Under the pieces are notes generated by a model, which was not told where the DNA came from, made no database searches, and saw nothing but the letters and a program-made list of their open reading frames with translations. This document shows positions 1 through 12,018 of a DNA stretch of 64,000 bases, in pieces; the stretch's first letter is position 1; each line of letters opens with the position of its first letter. The position numbers were made by a program, and so were the translations under genes. Source of the DNA: Syngnathus acus (lineage: Eukaryota > Chordata > Actinopteri > Syngnathiformes > Syngnathidae); assembly GCF_901709675.1 (NCBI RefSeq), contig NC_051087.1, forward strand, positions 12,773,384 to 12,837,383. The letters run 5' to 3'.

Positions 1-1255
1 TGGCCAGAAGGTCGACCTCCGACCTGTATTGAGTCTCGTCGCCCTCGGTGATGAGACCCACCAGAGTCGTGTCGTCGGCATATTTCAGCACGCGGTTGCT
101 GCTGGACGTTGCAGTGCAGTCATGCGTCAGCAGGGTGGCGTCTCCAGCTCAGCGTTGGAAAGACTGTTGGTGCATCAGACCACCTCAGCACCAGGGAAGC
201 AAGGAGAGAACTGGCAGTGAGCATCGAGGGCAAACGCCTGGAGGTTCAACAAGCCCCGAGGTACCTCGGCGTGCGTCTGGATCGGACCCTATCCTTCAAA
301 CAACACCTCGAAGATCTGAAGGCAAAGGTGACATCCAGGGTTGCACTGATCCGCCGCCTTGCTGGAACAACGTGGGGAGCCTCTGCTAAGATCTTGCGGA
401 TATCAACCCAAGCGCTGGTCTTCTCTGCAGCAGAGTACTGTGCTCCAGTTTGGAACAGAAGCCCCCATGCCAAAAAGGTGGATGTGGCAATTAACAACGC
501 CCTCCGAACTATAACAGGATGCCTGAAACCCACCCCTGTGTCCCTCCTGCCTGTCCTTGCGGGAATAGCGCCGGCCAACCTTCGGCGAGAGGCTGCCACC
601 CTCGTTCTCGCCAGGAAGGCAAGAAATAACAACTGGCACATCCTGCACAACATTACAACAACTCCAGCTCCACCAAGCAGACTCAAGGCACGCCACCCCT
701 ACAACATGGCAGCACAAGAGATGCTCAATTCCATCCCTGAAGACATCTCCAGAGATGCCTGGCTGGCAGCAGCTTGGAAGCAGGAGTGGGAGGCAGCTGG
801 CCCCTCCCTCATGCACCGTTATGTCTGGGAACCAGGAGACGGCGCCATAGGAGGAGACGAACTACCTCGCCAGCAGTGGACCACACTGAACCGCTTAAGA
901 ACTGGTGTTGGGCGCTTCAACACGTCTATGCGGCAGTGGGGACTGGCGGACAGTGCGGCATGCGAGTGTGGAGCCCCCGAGCAGACAGCCGACCACATCA
1001 TTAACACCTGCCCCCTATATAGACCACCCTCAGAGGCCGGCCTCTTCGACCTGGGACCAGAGATGCTGGCGTGGCTCCACGACACCAAATTGGAGCTCTG
1101 ACGTTACACGAGAGAGAGAGAGAGCAGGGTGAAGAGCAGCGGACTGAGCACGCAGCCTTGGGGGGCCCCCGTGCGCAGCGTGATGCTGGCGGAGACATTC
1201 TCGCCAACACGTACTACCTGAGGCCTCTGACAGAGGAAGTCCAGTAGGGCCATTG
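1..1255 (-). mobile_element. L2/Rex1-like LINE reverse transcriptase fragment, interrupted
   Basis: Bases 1-137 and 1123-1255 are one minus-strand piece of a non-LTR reverse transcriptase, split by a nested insertion at 138-1122. The minus strand encodes the region around the catalytic YADD box (KYADDTTLVGLI type) and the preceding APQGC box. The uninterrupted counterpart lies at 43634-43890. The element runs off the left edge of the window. It is a 5'-truncated dead copy. Confidence 0.75.
138..1122 (+). mobile_element. Nested 3' fragment of a Jockey/I-group non-LTR retrotransposon
   Basis: An open frame from about 200 to 1101 encodes the C-terminal part of a non-LTR retrotransposon ORF2. 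It has the end of the RT domain (RYLGVRLDRTLSF), a thumb-like region, and a terminal Cys/His cluster CECG..., DHIINTCP, seen in the Jockey/I/Nimb group. The 3' end is a (GA)n run at 1110-1122. The 9-bp sequence AGCAGGGTG flanks it on both sides (129-137 and 1123-1131), and the right duplicon has an uninterrupted site here. This is a 5'-truncated, target-primed insertion made after the duplication. Clade assignment within the group is uncertain. Confidence 0.75.
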
Positions 1256-2324
1256 TAAAGGGGGGAAAATCACGAGGAGCAGGAATCTGTGTCTACATCC
1301 GTGACGAATGGTGCCGACACATTCCATGGAGACAGATGTCACCGCCACCTTCTAACAATCCCTTCACCTCCAATCAGAGAGTGATCATCTTACCAGCTAC
1401 TGCCTCGCCTTTTCGCCAGGAATCCCTCTTGTTGCTCCTCCTTGATGGGTCACTCAGACCATCACAAACTCCATCCATCTTACCCACCACTACCGCCCAC
1501 AGCCTGCTGACCCCCCCCCCCCCCACGCTCTTTGTGTAAGCTCAGTCGTTTCCTCCTTTTCTTCCCATAATTGTGTCATTGCAAACATGTGCCCAAGCCA
1601 CTTACTTCATTCAGAATCAGATCAGAATTAGCTTTATTGCCAGACTCTGTTCCAGAGACGCATGCCCTGTGACCACCACACAACCCTCGCCAGCAATGCA
1701 CGCTCGGCGACCGTCGCCCGACCACACCCCGGTGTTGCGTGCACCGCGGCCGTCCTCCAACCCTGCTCCAGCTGCCCAAGGCTCCAAGACCCTTCTCTGG
1801 ACGCACAAGCCTCCAACCCTCTCTCCAGCGACATAAGCCCTGCGGCTACCCTCTGACCTCGATGAGGGGGCACAAGCTGTGTCGCCGTCCTTCTACCCTC
1901 CTCAGGCAGTGCAACCCTTTCCGCCGCCCTCTGAGTCAGCATTAGTTTCTTGATTTCTTTAATTCTTTGTCACTTCTAGCTGCTGTTTGTTTTCTGTTCT
2001 AGCCATGCCGGTTTTCTTGTGTTTGTTTAATTGCTTTGGTTCTTGTCCTGGATGTATCGATGTAGCGGTTGCTATACAGTAGCTGATCCTTTATGCTTTG
2101 TCCTTTGTCTTAATCCTTTATGCTATGTCCTTTATGTGTTCATTCTGTCAGAATTCCTTGCCCTATCAGTTGCTATGCAGGTGCTGTGCTTTGTTCTTTT
2201 ATTATGTCACCGTTATTCTGTCATAGGCCTGATGTCTTACAGTATATGAGATCGTGTTACTCTGACAAGTGATAAGTGATAGTATAAAAGTAATTCTTTT
2301 AAAACTACTCAAATTATAAAAGTG
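1256..2324 (+). mobile_element. LINE endonuclease remnant followed by unclassified repeat
   Basis: Plus-strand 1258-1335 reads [16 protein letters not shown], which resembles the conserved GGxCxYVxxxWC stretch of the AP-endonuclease domain of fish L2/Rex1 LINEs. The rest, 1336-2324, has no recognisable coding. It includes a TCAGAATTAGCTTTATTGCC stretch near 1618-1642, typical of the inverted 3' tail of another LINE. A diverged relative of 2055-2245 lies at 41060-41256. The whole stretch is repeated in the right duplicon (43890-44958). Confidence 0.5.
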
Positions 2325-4190
2325 GATCATGTGTACAGCTGACCAGAGCGGGGGATGAGGCTGGCTTGAGGACAGCGAGGGCCGACCTGTCCCGGGGCAT
2401 CAAGGAGGCGAAAAGGGCGTTCGCTTGCAAGATTACCGCCCACTTCAAGGACAGCAAGGACGCACGGAGCCTTTGGCAGGGCATTCAGACCATCACGGAC
2501 TACAAGCCCGCGCCGCAGAGCTGTGAGGGCGACGTCCGTCTGCTCAACGATCTCAACCGCTTCTTTGCTCGCTTCGACGCTCAGAACAGCACTTGCCCGC
2601 TGAAGACCCCTCCCCCTCCACAAGAGCAGCCCCTGTGCCTCTCTGCTGATAGCGTGAGGAGGGCGCTTGCCGCGATCAACACCCGTAAGGCGGCGGGCCC
2701 TGACAACGTCCCAGGTCGAGCGCTGAAGGACTGCGCTGGGGAGCTGACGGGTGTCTTCACGGACATCTTTGACATTTCCCTGCAGCAGGCCGTCGTCCCT
2801 TCGTGTTTCGAGGCTGCCACCATCGTACCTGTACCGTCCTGCTTCAATGACCACCGCCCCGTGGCACTGACGCCCATCATCATGAAGTGCTTTGAGCGGC
2901 TTGTCATGGAGCACATCAGATCCATTCTCCCCCCCCACCATAGACCCTTTCCAGTTTGCGTACCGAGCCAAGCGGTCCTCTGAGGATGCCATCTGCTCTG
3001 CCCTCCACTCGGCCCTCACCCACCTGGAGAGTAGGGACTCGTATGTGAGATTGCTGTTTGTGGACTTCAGTTCTGCCTTCACGGGGGCCCCCCCAAGGCT
3101 GCGTGCTCAGTCCGCTGCTCTTCACCCTGCTGACGCATGACTGCGCTGCAACCTACAGCACCAACCGCATGGTGAAATTTGCTGGCGACACGACTCTGGT
3201 GGGTCTCATCACCAAGTTTGCTGACGACACGACTCTGGTGGGTCTCATCACCGGGGGCGACGAGACTCAATACAGGTTGGAGGTTGACCTTCTGACCACG
3301 TGGTGCAAGGACAACAACCTCCTGCTGAACGTCAACAAGACCAAGGAGATTGTTGTTGACCTCCGGAAGGGTCACACCCAACACCTGCCGCTGACCATCG
3401 ATGGTGCTGTGGTGGAGAGGGTGAGCAGCACCAGGTTCCTGGGGGTGCACATCAGTGAGGATCTCTCCTGGTCCACCAACACCGCATCACTGGCGAAGAA
3501 GGCCCAGCGCCGCCTGTACTTCCTGCGGAAACTCAGGCGAGCAAGAGCTCCTCCGGCCGTCACGACTACATTTTACCGTGGCACCATTGAGAGCGTCCTC
3601 TCCAGTTGTATCACTGTTTGGGGTGGTAGCTGCACTGAATGCATGAAGGCCCTGCAGCGCATTGTGAACACGGCTGGTAAGCTTATTGGTGCTTCACTCC
3701 CCTCCTTGAAGGACATTTACGCCTCCCATCTCACCCGCAAGGCGACCACGATTGTGAGTGATGTGAGTCACCCCGCTCACTCTTTGTTCGATCTTCTGCC
3801 CTCTGGGAAGAGGTACAGGAGCCTGCGTTCCCGCACCACCAGACTCACCAACAGCTTCATTCTCCAGGCTGTTAGGATCCTGAACTCTCTCCCCCCTTCT
3901 GCGTAGCGTCCTGTACTTTTGCGCTATATTCTGACTGTCTGCTGTATGCACAATTGCTCCATTTTTGCTCCTCTTATTTATTGTGTTATTTGTTTATTTA
4001 TTATTTATTCATCACTCTTATTTATTCGTTGTTTGTGCCTTCTTGTTTTGATTTTTTTGTGTTGTTTACTTGTATGTATATTGTGTACTATGTCTTGTCG
4101 CCGTGGGATAGTGGGAACGTAATTTCGATTTCTTTGTGTCTTGGCATGTGAAGAAATTGACAAGAAAGAAGACTTTGACTTTGATTAATG
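2325..4190 (+). mobile_element. L2/Rex1-like LINE, RT domain broken, with 3' UTR
   Basis: The frame from 2366 encodes the linker and N-terminal RT region (LNRFFARF, KAAGPDNVPGR, FQFAYRAKRSSEDA, LLFVDFSSAF). Just after motif A the sequence jumps to the [12 protein letters not shown] motif-B region, with loss of the intervening segment and a frame change. The second frame (to 3906) runs through the catalytic box and the C-terminal RT part. The 42-base block coding KFADDTTLVGLIT is tandemly doubled, and its first copy here is mutated to AGD. An AT-rich 3' UTR ends near 4190 in GACTTTGACTTTGATT. The element cannot encode an active polymerase. The same lesions occur at 44960-46826. Confidence 0.85.
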
Positions 4191-4734
4191 CGTGTTAACA
4201 TTTACTGCAAGCTAAATGTTCATCCTAACTCTGCTGCGGGAATATGTGAGGACCAGAGACGTAAGATGATAAAACCAGACACAAAAAAATGATTGTTGCT
4301 TACAAATATGGCAATATTAGAAGTATATAGTTTCTTAACTCATTCAAAATGAGTGATTTTAGGATTTAAGTACAATTTCTTGCCTCTGATCATGCATGCT
4401 GCACTATGTCTTGGCATCTTTCACAAAACTGTCAGATGTAATAAAAAGTGTAAAAATGTTCAATTTTGAACATCCTATTCTCAGTCTACTTGCCTTGGAC
4501 TCCCCCTTCTGGCTACTGCCTCCTCCACTCATATTTCCCACTTTATTTGGCTGCTTGTCTTCATTTAGTTTCCTGATTCAACCGTTGTTTTCACGAAGCA
4601 ATTACTTTCTTCCCTGTCACTTGCTTCCCTTCTGTTTTTGATCGTGAAATCAACATATCTTCTGTTTCCCTGTGGTGTGTGTGGCTTTTTATCTCGTCTG
4701 TAATTGCCCTGAATCAATATATGTCAAAGTCAAA
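4191..4734. other. Low-copy duplicon spacer, no gene seen
   Basis: AT-rich sequence shared with 46827-47360 of the right copy with few differences. No coding potential or RNA signature was recognised on either strand. Confidence 0.5.
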
Positions 4735-5673
4735 GTCAGCTTTATTGTCAATCCCTTCATATGTCAAGACACACAAAGAAACCGAAATTCCGTTTCCTCT
4801 ATCCCACGGTGACGAGACATACAAGTAGACGACACAAAATAAAAACAAGAAGGCACAAACAATAAATAATACACAAAAAATAACAATATAAATAAAATGA
4901 GCGATGAATAAATAATAAACCAATAACCCAATAAAAAAGAGGAGCAAAACTGAGCCAGCATGCATACAGCAGACAGTAAGCACAGCGCAAAGAACAGGAC
5001 GCTACGCTGAAAGGGGGAGCGAGTTCAGGATCCTAACAGCCTGGAGTATGAAGCTGTTGGAGAGTCTGGTGGTGCGGGAGCGCAGGCTCCTGCACCGCCT
5101 CCCAGAGGGCAGAAGATCAAACAAAGAGTGAGCGGGGTGACTCACATCACTCACAATCTTGGTCGCCTTGCGGGTGAGATGGGAGGTGTAAATGTCCTTC
5201 AAGGAGGGGAGAGAAGCACCAATAGTCTTACCAGCCGTCTTCACTATGCGCTGCAGGGCCTTCAAGTCGTAGTCAGTGCAGCTGCCACCCCAAACAGCAA
5301 TACAGCTGGAGAGGACGCTCTCAATGGTGCCGCGGCAAAACGTAGTCATGACGGCCGGAGGAGCGCCCGCTCGCCTGAGTTTCCGAAGGAAGTACAGGCG
5401 GCGCTGGGCCTTCTTCGCCAGTGATGCGGTGTTGGTGGACCAGGAGAGATCCTCACTGATGTGCACCCCCAGGAACCTGGCGCTGCTCACTCGCTCCACC
5501 ACCGCACCGTCGATGGTCAGCGGCAGGTGTTGGGCGTGACCCTTCCGGAAGTCAACAACAATCTCCTTGGTCTTGTCGACGTTCAGCAGGAGGTTGTTGT
5601 CCCTGCACCACGTGGTCAGAAGGTCAACCTCCAGCCTGTACTGAGTCTCGTCTCCCTTGGTGATGTGATGGTG
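4735..5673 (-). mobile_element. 5'-truncated L2/Rex1-like LINE, private to left duplicon
   Basis: The minus strand encodes the C-terminal part of an RT ([54 protein letters not shown]), open over 5002-5502. The 3' UTR and the CAAAGTCAAAG tail lie at the low-coordinate end. It lacks the catalytic YADD box. ATGT borders both ends (4731-4734 and 5674-5677). The right duplicon has the uninterrupted target near 47357. It belongs to the same family as 2325-4190. Confidence 0.85.
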
Positions 5674-5713
5674 ATGTACATGGATCCATATAAAAACGAT
5701 TACATTGAATCTT

Positions 5714-5759
5714 CAGGAGTTGATGGCGGAACTTATGTAAGTTCCGCCATCAACTCCTG
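5714..5759. repeat. Perfect 21-bp-arm hairpin with 4-bp loop
   Basis: Arms 5714-5734 and 5739-5759 are exact reverse complements around the loop ATGT. The sequence begins CAGGAGTTGATG and ends CATCAACTCCTG. In the right duplicon one arm carries a substitution, and a LINE is inserted at the arm/loop border (47416). Confidence 0.9.
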
Positions 5760-5997
5760 TCTGCACCTGGATGTTCATTCTGACACTTGATAGCATTCTG
5801 GCTGAGTCACTAGCCTTTCAAATTCCTTGATCCTTTGTCCACTCTAAAGCTATTCTTTTTGCATACAAATCTATCGTATGTACAAGTGCATGGCCAATAA
5901 CCAGGGGAGAGTCCATTTATTTTAATAATTTGCTTTGAAGAGCAAAACCCGTAGGCCATAGCAGTTCACCATACTCAACGTGAAATGTGGTATTTAA

Positions 5998-7862
5998 TAG
6001 GGGTGTAAATCGCAGGTTTTGTCACGATACGATATCATATCGATACAAAGGACCACGATACGATTATTGCCGATATCTTAAAGCCTGCTGTGATTCATTC
6101 ACGATACATCACGATATAGTGCTCCACGATCGATATTTTTATTTCTTTTTTTAAAATAAAAAATATAGAACAATATCCTGATTTATAACAATTCATACGC
6201 AAAATCAACAAGGTACTGCAAACTCTTTATTTAGGAAATTACAAGAGTATTGTAGTATACAAAGTGCTTATTTTAACACTGAACTTTATCGAATTCCTAT
6301 ATTTTTTCTCATATAAGTAAAGAAAAATGAATATTCTTTCTTTTTTTTGCAATACTGAAGGAATAGGGTCAAAAGACACAAAACCCGCCTAGCCACAATA
6401 ACAGATACGCTGATATAAGATAATAACAGAGGTTGCTACAACTTCACGATTCAATATGTATTTCTGTGCACTGCAAAATAAATGTCTTTTGATATGTTGC
6501 CTAAATAGCTTAATGACCCTTAAGGAACTGTGTAATGCATGCCTGATGTTTTCTCTCTAAATCATGGACACGGCCAGAGTCGTCTTGACCGTTCAGTACT
6601 TGATTATATCTTGTGTTTTGACTAAACGTCATATGTCGCCTAATGCGGGACGCCAGCTTTTCGATTACTACTGAACGCTCTGCACAGAGGGAAATGTTTT
6701 GCCTAACAAAGAATAGATATGGTGGGAAGCATGATTAAACTAAGAATATAATGATGTGAGCAAAGACATGGAGTATCAAAAGAACTAACTTTGCATAGTC
6801 AGGGAACAGTAATAGATTAATGATGTTACAGCCAAAAAGCTCACATAAATTCGTACAAAATGACAAAAGTGAAAGAATGAGGTACGACAGTATATGTGCA
6901 AGGATGGAGGAGAATGTTTACAGGAAGGTCACTCGGAGATAAAAACCAGCTGGTGCCAAAAGGAGACAGCCAAGGACTCGGCCAAAGATGATCACCAAGG
7001 CCGAAAGACGGGATGGAAGACAACAGCCCCCACACACACACCGAATCGTCCAGAACCAGCACCCACTCCCATGGAATCAAACTCTACTGCGAACTCGCCC
7101 CACCCCAACGACTCATCACCCATCAAACTCGCCCCACACCGGCCTGGGCAACTGAATATAAGCTCACCAAAGAACCTTGAACGTTGCCTTTTCTGAATGG
7201 AGACTTTCTGCTCTTGAAAGGCCCAGCGCTGTATTGTACTTTCCTGAAAACAGAGCTTTCTTAACAAGAATTGTGATTGAACTCAACCAACCTGTGTAAG
7301 TCTAATTTCTGCTTCAGTGTCTTTGCATTTTCCTAAATCTGAAGAAATTAAACGAGCACGCAGTGAGTAAATTGGATAACAGGTGATTGGCAATGGCTTT
7401 TGCCGTGAGGCGCAGATAGCGCTCCCTAAATTGTGGACCAAATCCAACAATACCATTAACTTTAAAGTGCATTACTGAACTATTTATTTACAATAATTGT
7501 AATTGTCCGTTGAGCCATCTTTTCTTTGGAATCCAAAGTGCTTCCAAACGAATGACTTGAAGCCCAAAGGGGAGCGAATTTCCTCGTCTTCTTGGACACT
7601 AGCCATAGCACCAGCCCAGGAGCCGCGTAGTTGTCGGCTCCCCTTTCACGTGCCTGCTCTGCTCACAACACAGCACGCCGCGTACTGCTCCCGGGAAGAG
7701 GAAGCAAGCAACAATGAACTGGATTTCAAAATAAAGTCGCGTCTAATGTCCGAGGTCAAACACGGCGATCTAAATCGATGTTTACGTTTAGCATCGATGC
7801 CAATAAATCGTAGAGCATTCTATCGATTCATCGATGTGTATCGATGAATCGTTACACCCCTA
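5998..7862. mobile_element. 1865-bp hAT-type DNA element with perfect TSD
   Basis: The element starts TAGGGGTGTAA and ends TTACACCCCTA, an 11-bp terminal inverted repeat. GTATTTAA flanks both sides (5990-5997, 7863-7870). The right duplicon has the empty site with a single GTATTTAA near 49002. The 8-bp duplication and terminal sequence fit the hAT superfamily. Subterminal regions are rich in ATCGAT motifs. No transposase frame survives, so it is non-autonomous. A GC-richer block at about 6890-7300 could be a nested insertion. Confidence 0.88.
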
Positions 7863-7977
7863 GTATTTAATGGTGAACAGATTGAAGCTCAGGTCACTCC
7901 ATTACAAGTAAGTCACTTATCCACACTGTGTGATAACTACGAGATGAGAGATTGCTTTTTTTTTTTCGCTCAATGGG

Positions 7978-8320
7978 TAGCACGTCCGCCTCACAGTTAG
8001 GAGGGTGCGGGTTCGATTCCACCTCCGGCCCTCCCTGTGTGGAGTTTGCATGTTCTCCCCGGGCCCGCGTGGGTTTTCTCCGGGCACTCCGGTTTCCTCC
8101 CACATCCCAAAAACATGCTTGGTAGGCTGATTGAGCGCTCCAAATTGTCCCTAGGTGTGAGTGCGAGTGCGAATGGTTGTTTGTCTCTGTGTGCCCTGCG
8201 ATCGGCTGGCAACCGGTTCAGGGTGTCCCCCGCCTACTGCCCGATGACGCTGGGATAGGCTCCAGCACGCCCGCGACCCCCGTGGGGACTAAGCGGTACA
8301 GAAGATGGATGGATGGATGG
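7978..8320 (+). mobile_element. tRNA-derived SINE (AFC-like), 5'-truncated
   Basis: The sequence has a tRNA-like head (TAGCACGTCCGCCTCACAG) and a B box GGTTCGATTCC. A conserved body with GGAGTTTGCATGTTCTCCCC follows, and the tail is (GGAT)n. The right duplicon lacks it: there CTCAATGGGTTGTGACT is continuous near 49112. It was therefore inserted after the duplication, or removed from the other copy. Confidence 0.85.
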
Positions 8321-9016
8321 GTTGTGACTATTTATTCATGAGTTAAATATCAGGCAGCTCCACTCCAATTTAAAATGTTGTGTCTTAACATTTAATTATC
8401 AAGCTTTGACTGGAAAGGGCAGCATCTTTTAATTTACGTCATCAAAACAACTAGGCCATTAATGAATGACTAGCTGGAACGGTGTGTCTGTTTTCATTTC
8501 CAAAAGATTTTGAAAGACTGAGCAACATGAGATGAAGAGTTCCTTGCATAGTTATTCATTGGTGATACTTTTAACTGATGTTTCATATTTGGTGTTGGTA
8601 ATAAAGAATGGGTATGTTTGTTTGCGTGACCATAAAGATTTGACCTCTATCCTTTAGTTTTTTACTGGAGGGTCATGAGCTTGAGCTTCGGAAAAGCCTG
8701 AACTGGAGTGAATCGCGTAAAAATGACATCAAAAATATGTACAATTATATAAACACAGGTGTTACAGTGTCAACTAGGAATGATCATTTCAAAATCAAAT
8801 AAAGTTCCATTGATACGTATTGGCCAGATTTTAGCCCTAAATCTCGTAATGGCTTCAAAGATAAATTTAGCAGGGAATGTGCTCGGACTGATCTCGGCTG
8901 CTTGGAGGATGTCCGACCTCAAATCGGGGATATTCAATGTGTTGGATTGTTTTGACCTGCCTTAGCATCATGTGTTGTGTCCTCCGAGGGCGAATGAACA
9001 CGCAGCTGGCTGACAG

Positions 9017-11342
9017 GCATACGGGCGATCACTGACTACAACTTACCCTCCCCCCCCCGGTGGGTGAGGTTGATGCTGAATTCCTAAATGGTCTAAATCA
9101 GTGGTCCCCAACCTTTTTTGCGCCACGGACCGGTTCCATGTCAGAAATATTTTCGCGGACCGGCATTTATATAAATCAATAATACATTTATATCAATAAA
9201 TAAATAATACATTTAGAATAAATATATAAATACGATGAAATAAAATGATACGACTGACATAAAAACAAGTACAAATGACAAAAATAAAACTCACCATTAC
9301 GTTGAATTAGTGGGAGCACTGAGTTTGTTTCTCAGAAACGAGCAAGCCGGTCCCATCTAGACGTAATCGGAGACAATGACACCCGAAGTGATTAAGGTTT
9401 GTCTTTTATTGCAGGATGCTCGGTCTCCATGTGTTGAAGCAGTTTTGAATGCTTCATTGCCTGGTTGGTTAGCCTGTCGCCACATATTAGCTTTGCGGGC
9501 TCGACTGGGGAAACATGTCACGTGACCGGGACGAGTGTCTTGACCTGAATTCATTGATCGTCGATAAAAAAAAAAAAAAAATAATTCTGTGCGGCCCGGT
9601 ACCAAGTGACCCACGGACCGGTACCGGTCCGCGGCCCGGTGGTTGGGGACCACTGGTCTAAATAACTTCTTTGGGCGGTTTGAGGCACTAAACAGCATTC
9701 CTGCAGTTAAATCTGTTCCCCATCAGGAAGAGGAGGCACTCTGCCTTGACTCAGCCGACGTGTTGAAGACTCTGAGAAGAGTCAACCCACGTAAGGCCCC
9801 AGAACATACCTGGGCGGGTGTTCAAGGAATGTGCAGGTCAGCTGGCTGGTGTCATCACAGACATTTTTAACATCTCGCTGGGCCAAGCCACAGTGCCGGT
9901 ATGCTTCAAGGCTGCCTCCATCATTCCGGTGCCGAAGAAACCTCAAATCACCTCATTGAACGACTACAGACCGGTGGCGCTGACTCCCATCATGATGAAG
10001 TGCTTCGAAAGGCTGCTCAAAGAACACATCGTCTCCAGACTCCCCCCAACATTCGACCCGTTCCAGTTTGCCTACCGGCAGAACCGCTCTACTGAGGATG
10101 CCATCTCCTCCGTTCTTCACCTGAGCCTGGCTCACCTGGAGGAGAGGAACACCCACGTGCGGTTGCTGTTCCTGGACTTCAGTTCAGCGTTTAACACCAT
10201 CATTCCACAGCATCTGGTAGGAAAACTGGAACACCTGGGCTTCGGCACCCCCCTTCGAAACCGGCTGCTAGACTTCCTCACCAACAGACCTCAGTCAGTC
10301 CGGGTCGGACAGAACACCTCAGATGTCATCACCCTCAGCACAGGCTCCCCTCAGGGCTGCGTCCTGAGCCCCCTGCTCTTCACCCTGATGACACACGACT
10401 GCGTCCCCAGGTTCACCACCAATCACATCGTGAAGTTTGCAGACGACACAACGGTGGTGGGCCTCATCAGTGACAACAACGACCTGGACTACAGAGAGGA
10501 GGTGGAGCAGTCGGTGGGCCGGTGCAGAGACAATAGCCTGATCCTGAATGTGGAGAAGACGAAGGAGATCGTCGTCGACTTCAGGAAGAACCAGCCTCAC
10601 CACGCTCCATTGATCATCAACAGCTCAGCTGCGGAGGTGGTCAGCAGCACTAAATTCTTGGGGGTCCACATCACAGACGACCTCACCTGGACTGTGAACA
10701 CCACGACACCGGTCAAGAGGGCGCAGAAGCGCTTGTACTTCCTGCGGAGGATGAGGAGAGCCCACCTGCCCCCGCCCATCATGAGGACGTTCTACCGAAG
10801 CACCATAGAGAGCATTCTGACAAGCTGTCTCTCGGTGTGGTGTGGAGGTTGCAGCGCCTCCGATTGGAAGAACGCGAGGAGAGTGGTGAGGACAGCAGAG
10901 AGGATCATCGGGGCTCCTCTTCCCTCCATTCAGGACTTGTCATCCCAGCGCTGCGTGTCCCGAGCCCGTAATATTATCAGTGACCCATCACACCCCCACC
11001 ATGGACTGTTCTCCCTGCTGCCCTCTGGGAAGAGGTTTCGCAGCATCCGCTGCAGGTCCACCAGGTTCTGCAATGGTTTTTTTCCCTGCTGTCGTCAGAC
11101 TGTTGAACATTCAACTTAGCATTCCTCTGCACACTTTGTAAATACTGTTTTTGTTTCCTGCACTGTTTACATACTTTATCACTGCTGCACTTTATACTTA
11201 TCTTATTTCATATTTTTATATAGAATGTCACTTTTTATTCAGCCGCAATATCACCACATTGTTGGAAGCCGTATGCAACGTAATTTCGTTTTGTGTGCAC
11301 CCAGTGTTTACAAAATGACAATAAAGTTTGTCTAAGTCTAAG
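9017..11342 (+). mobile_element. L2/Rex1-like LINE with near-complete RT
   Basis: The right duplicon is uninterrupted here (junction 50117/50118). The RT frame 9818-11119 (433 residues) carries [17 protein letters not shown]-type, [42 protein letters not shown], the catalytic [12 protein letters not shown], and the [20 protein letters not shown]-terminal motifs. The upstream linker frame (9643-9870) is broken by a small deletion in the KAPGPD..PGR region. The C-terminus is shifted by a T-run indel near 11080. The 3' UTR ends in a GTCTAAGTCTAAG repeat. A hAT element sits inside its 5' part (9099-9655). Confidence 0.88.
9099..9655. mobile_element. 557-bp non-autonomous hAT (CAGTGGTCCCCAACC family), copy 1
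   Basis: The ends are CAGTGGTCCCCAACC and GGTTGGGGACCACTG, a perfect 15-bp inverted repeat. GTCTAAAT flanks both sides (9091-9098, 9656-9663). It lies inside the LINE 9017-11342 and interrupts its linker frame. Sister copies are at 15564-16130 and 30595-31471. Confidence 0.93.
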
Positions 11343-12018
11343 TGACGTGCAGCCAATCACAAAGCGAGGTAGTGAATAATAATAATTGAAACCCTTTCAA
11401 GTTTAAAGTGTTCATGTCATTCTTTTACCTCCTTCTTTGGCGGGAAGAGGGTGCAAAATTTGAAAATAAAAGTCCCGAATAAAAATTGGGGGGTTTCTCT
11501 GTCTAAATTTAACATTTTTTTAAACTGACTGAAACTTTTCCACCTTTAAACTATTTAGCTCATTGTAATAGGGAAGTAATACTCTGGAAAGTTCTTTAGC
11601 TTCAGCAAATGAGTTATGAACATCTCAGGGTCAAATTAAACAATGATAAGATGACGGGTGATAGAGAAATGTGACACCCGGTCATTGCGAGGACAACACT
11701 GGTTCAGTGGGACAGCACACAAGGACAGTAAAATTCCACAACGCATTTAGGTGATCCCGTTTTGGTGATCGTGGAAGTCTGTAAAGGTGACCTTCGCGTA
11801 TTTGCGGTTCTCTTCTACGGTTGTAAAAATGGAAGCACTGAAAAACTGAATGACAAGCAAACAACTTTGGAGAGCCTCTTCAGAAATGAAACAAAAGAAC
11901 AGCCTCCAATAGCCAAGAAAAAGACTGCTGAAGTAAAATGAAAACTTCAACAAATGTTTAGCACTAAAGGTGATTCTCACACACCAGCCCACTAATGAGA
12001 AAATTAAGCCTTCAAAAT

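Noticed and set aside
1573-1945. Several overlapping frames on both strands
   Set aside because: Pro/Arg-rich translations of GC-rich repeat DNA. They are repeated in the right duplicon with no domain.
2327-3082. Long minus-strand open frame opposite the LINE (also 44968-45765)
   Set aside because: Its plus strand encodes recognisable RT motifs. The minus frame is a GC-rich shadow without any family.
6894-7196. 100-codon frame inside the 1.87-kb hAT
   Set aside because: Low-complexity Pro/Ser/Thr/Asn composition without transposase motifs.
7978-8100. tRNA-like A and B boxes
   Set aside because: They belong to SINE heads here and at 17766, 49535, 53018 and 57995. No complete cloverleaf or acceptor stem follows, so no tRNA gene is called.
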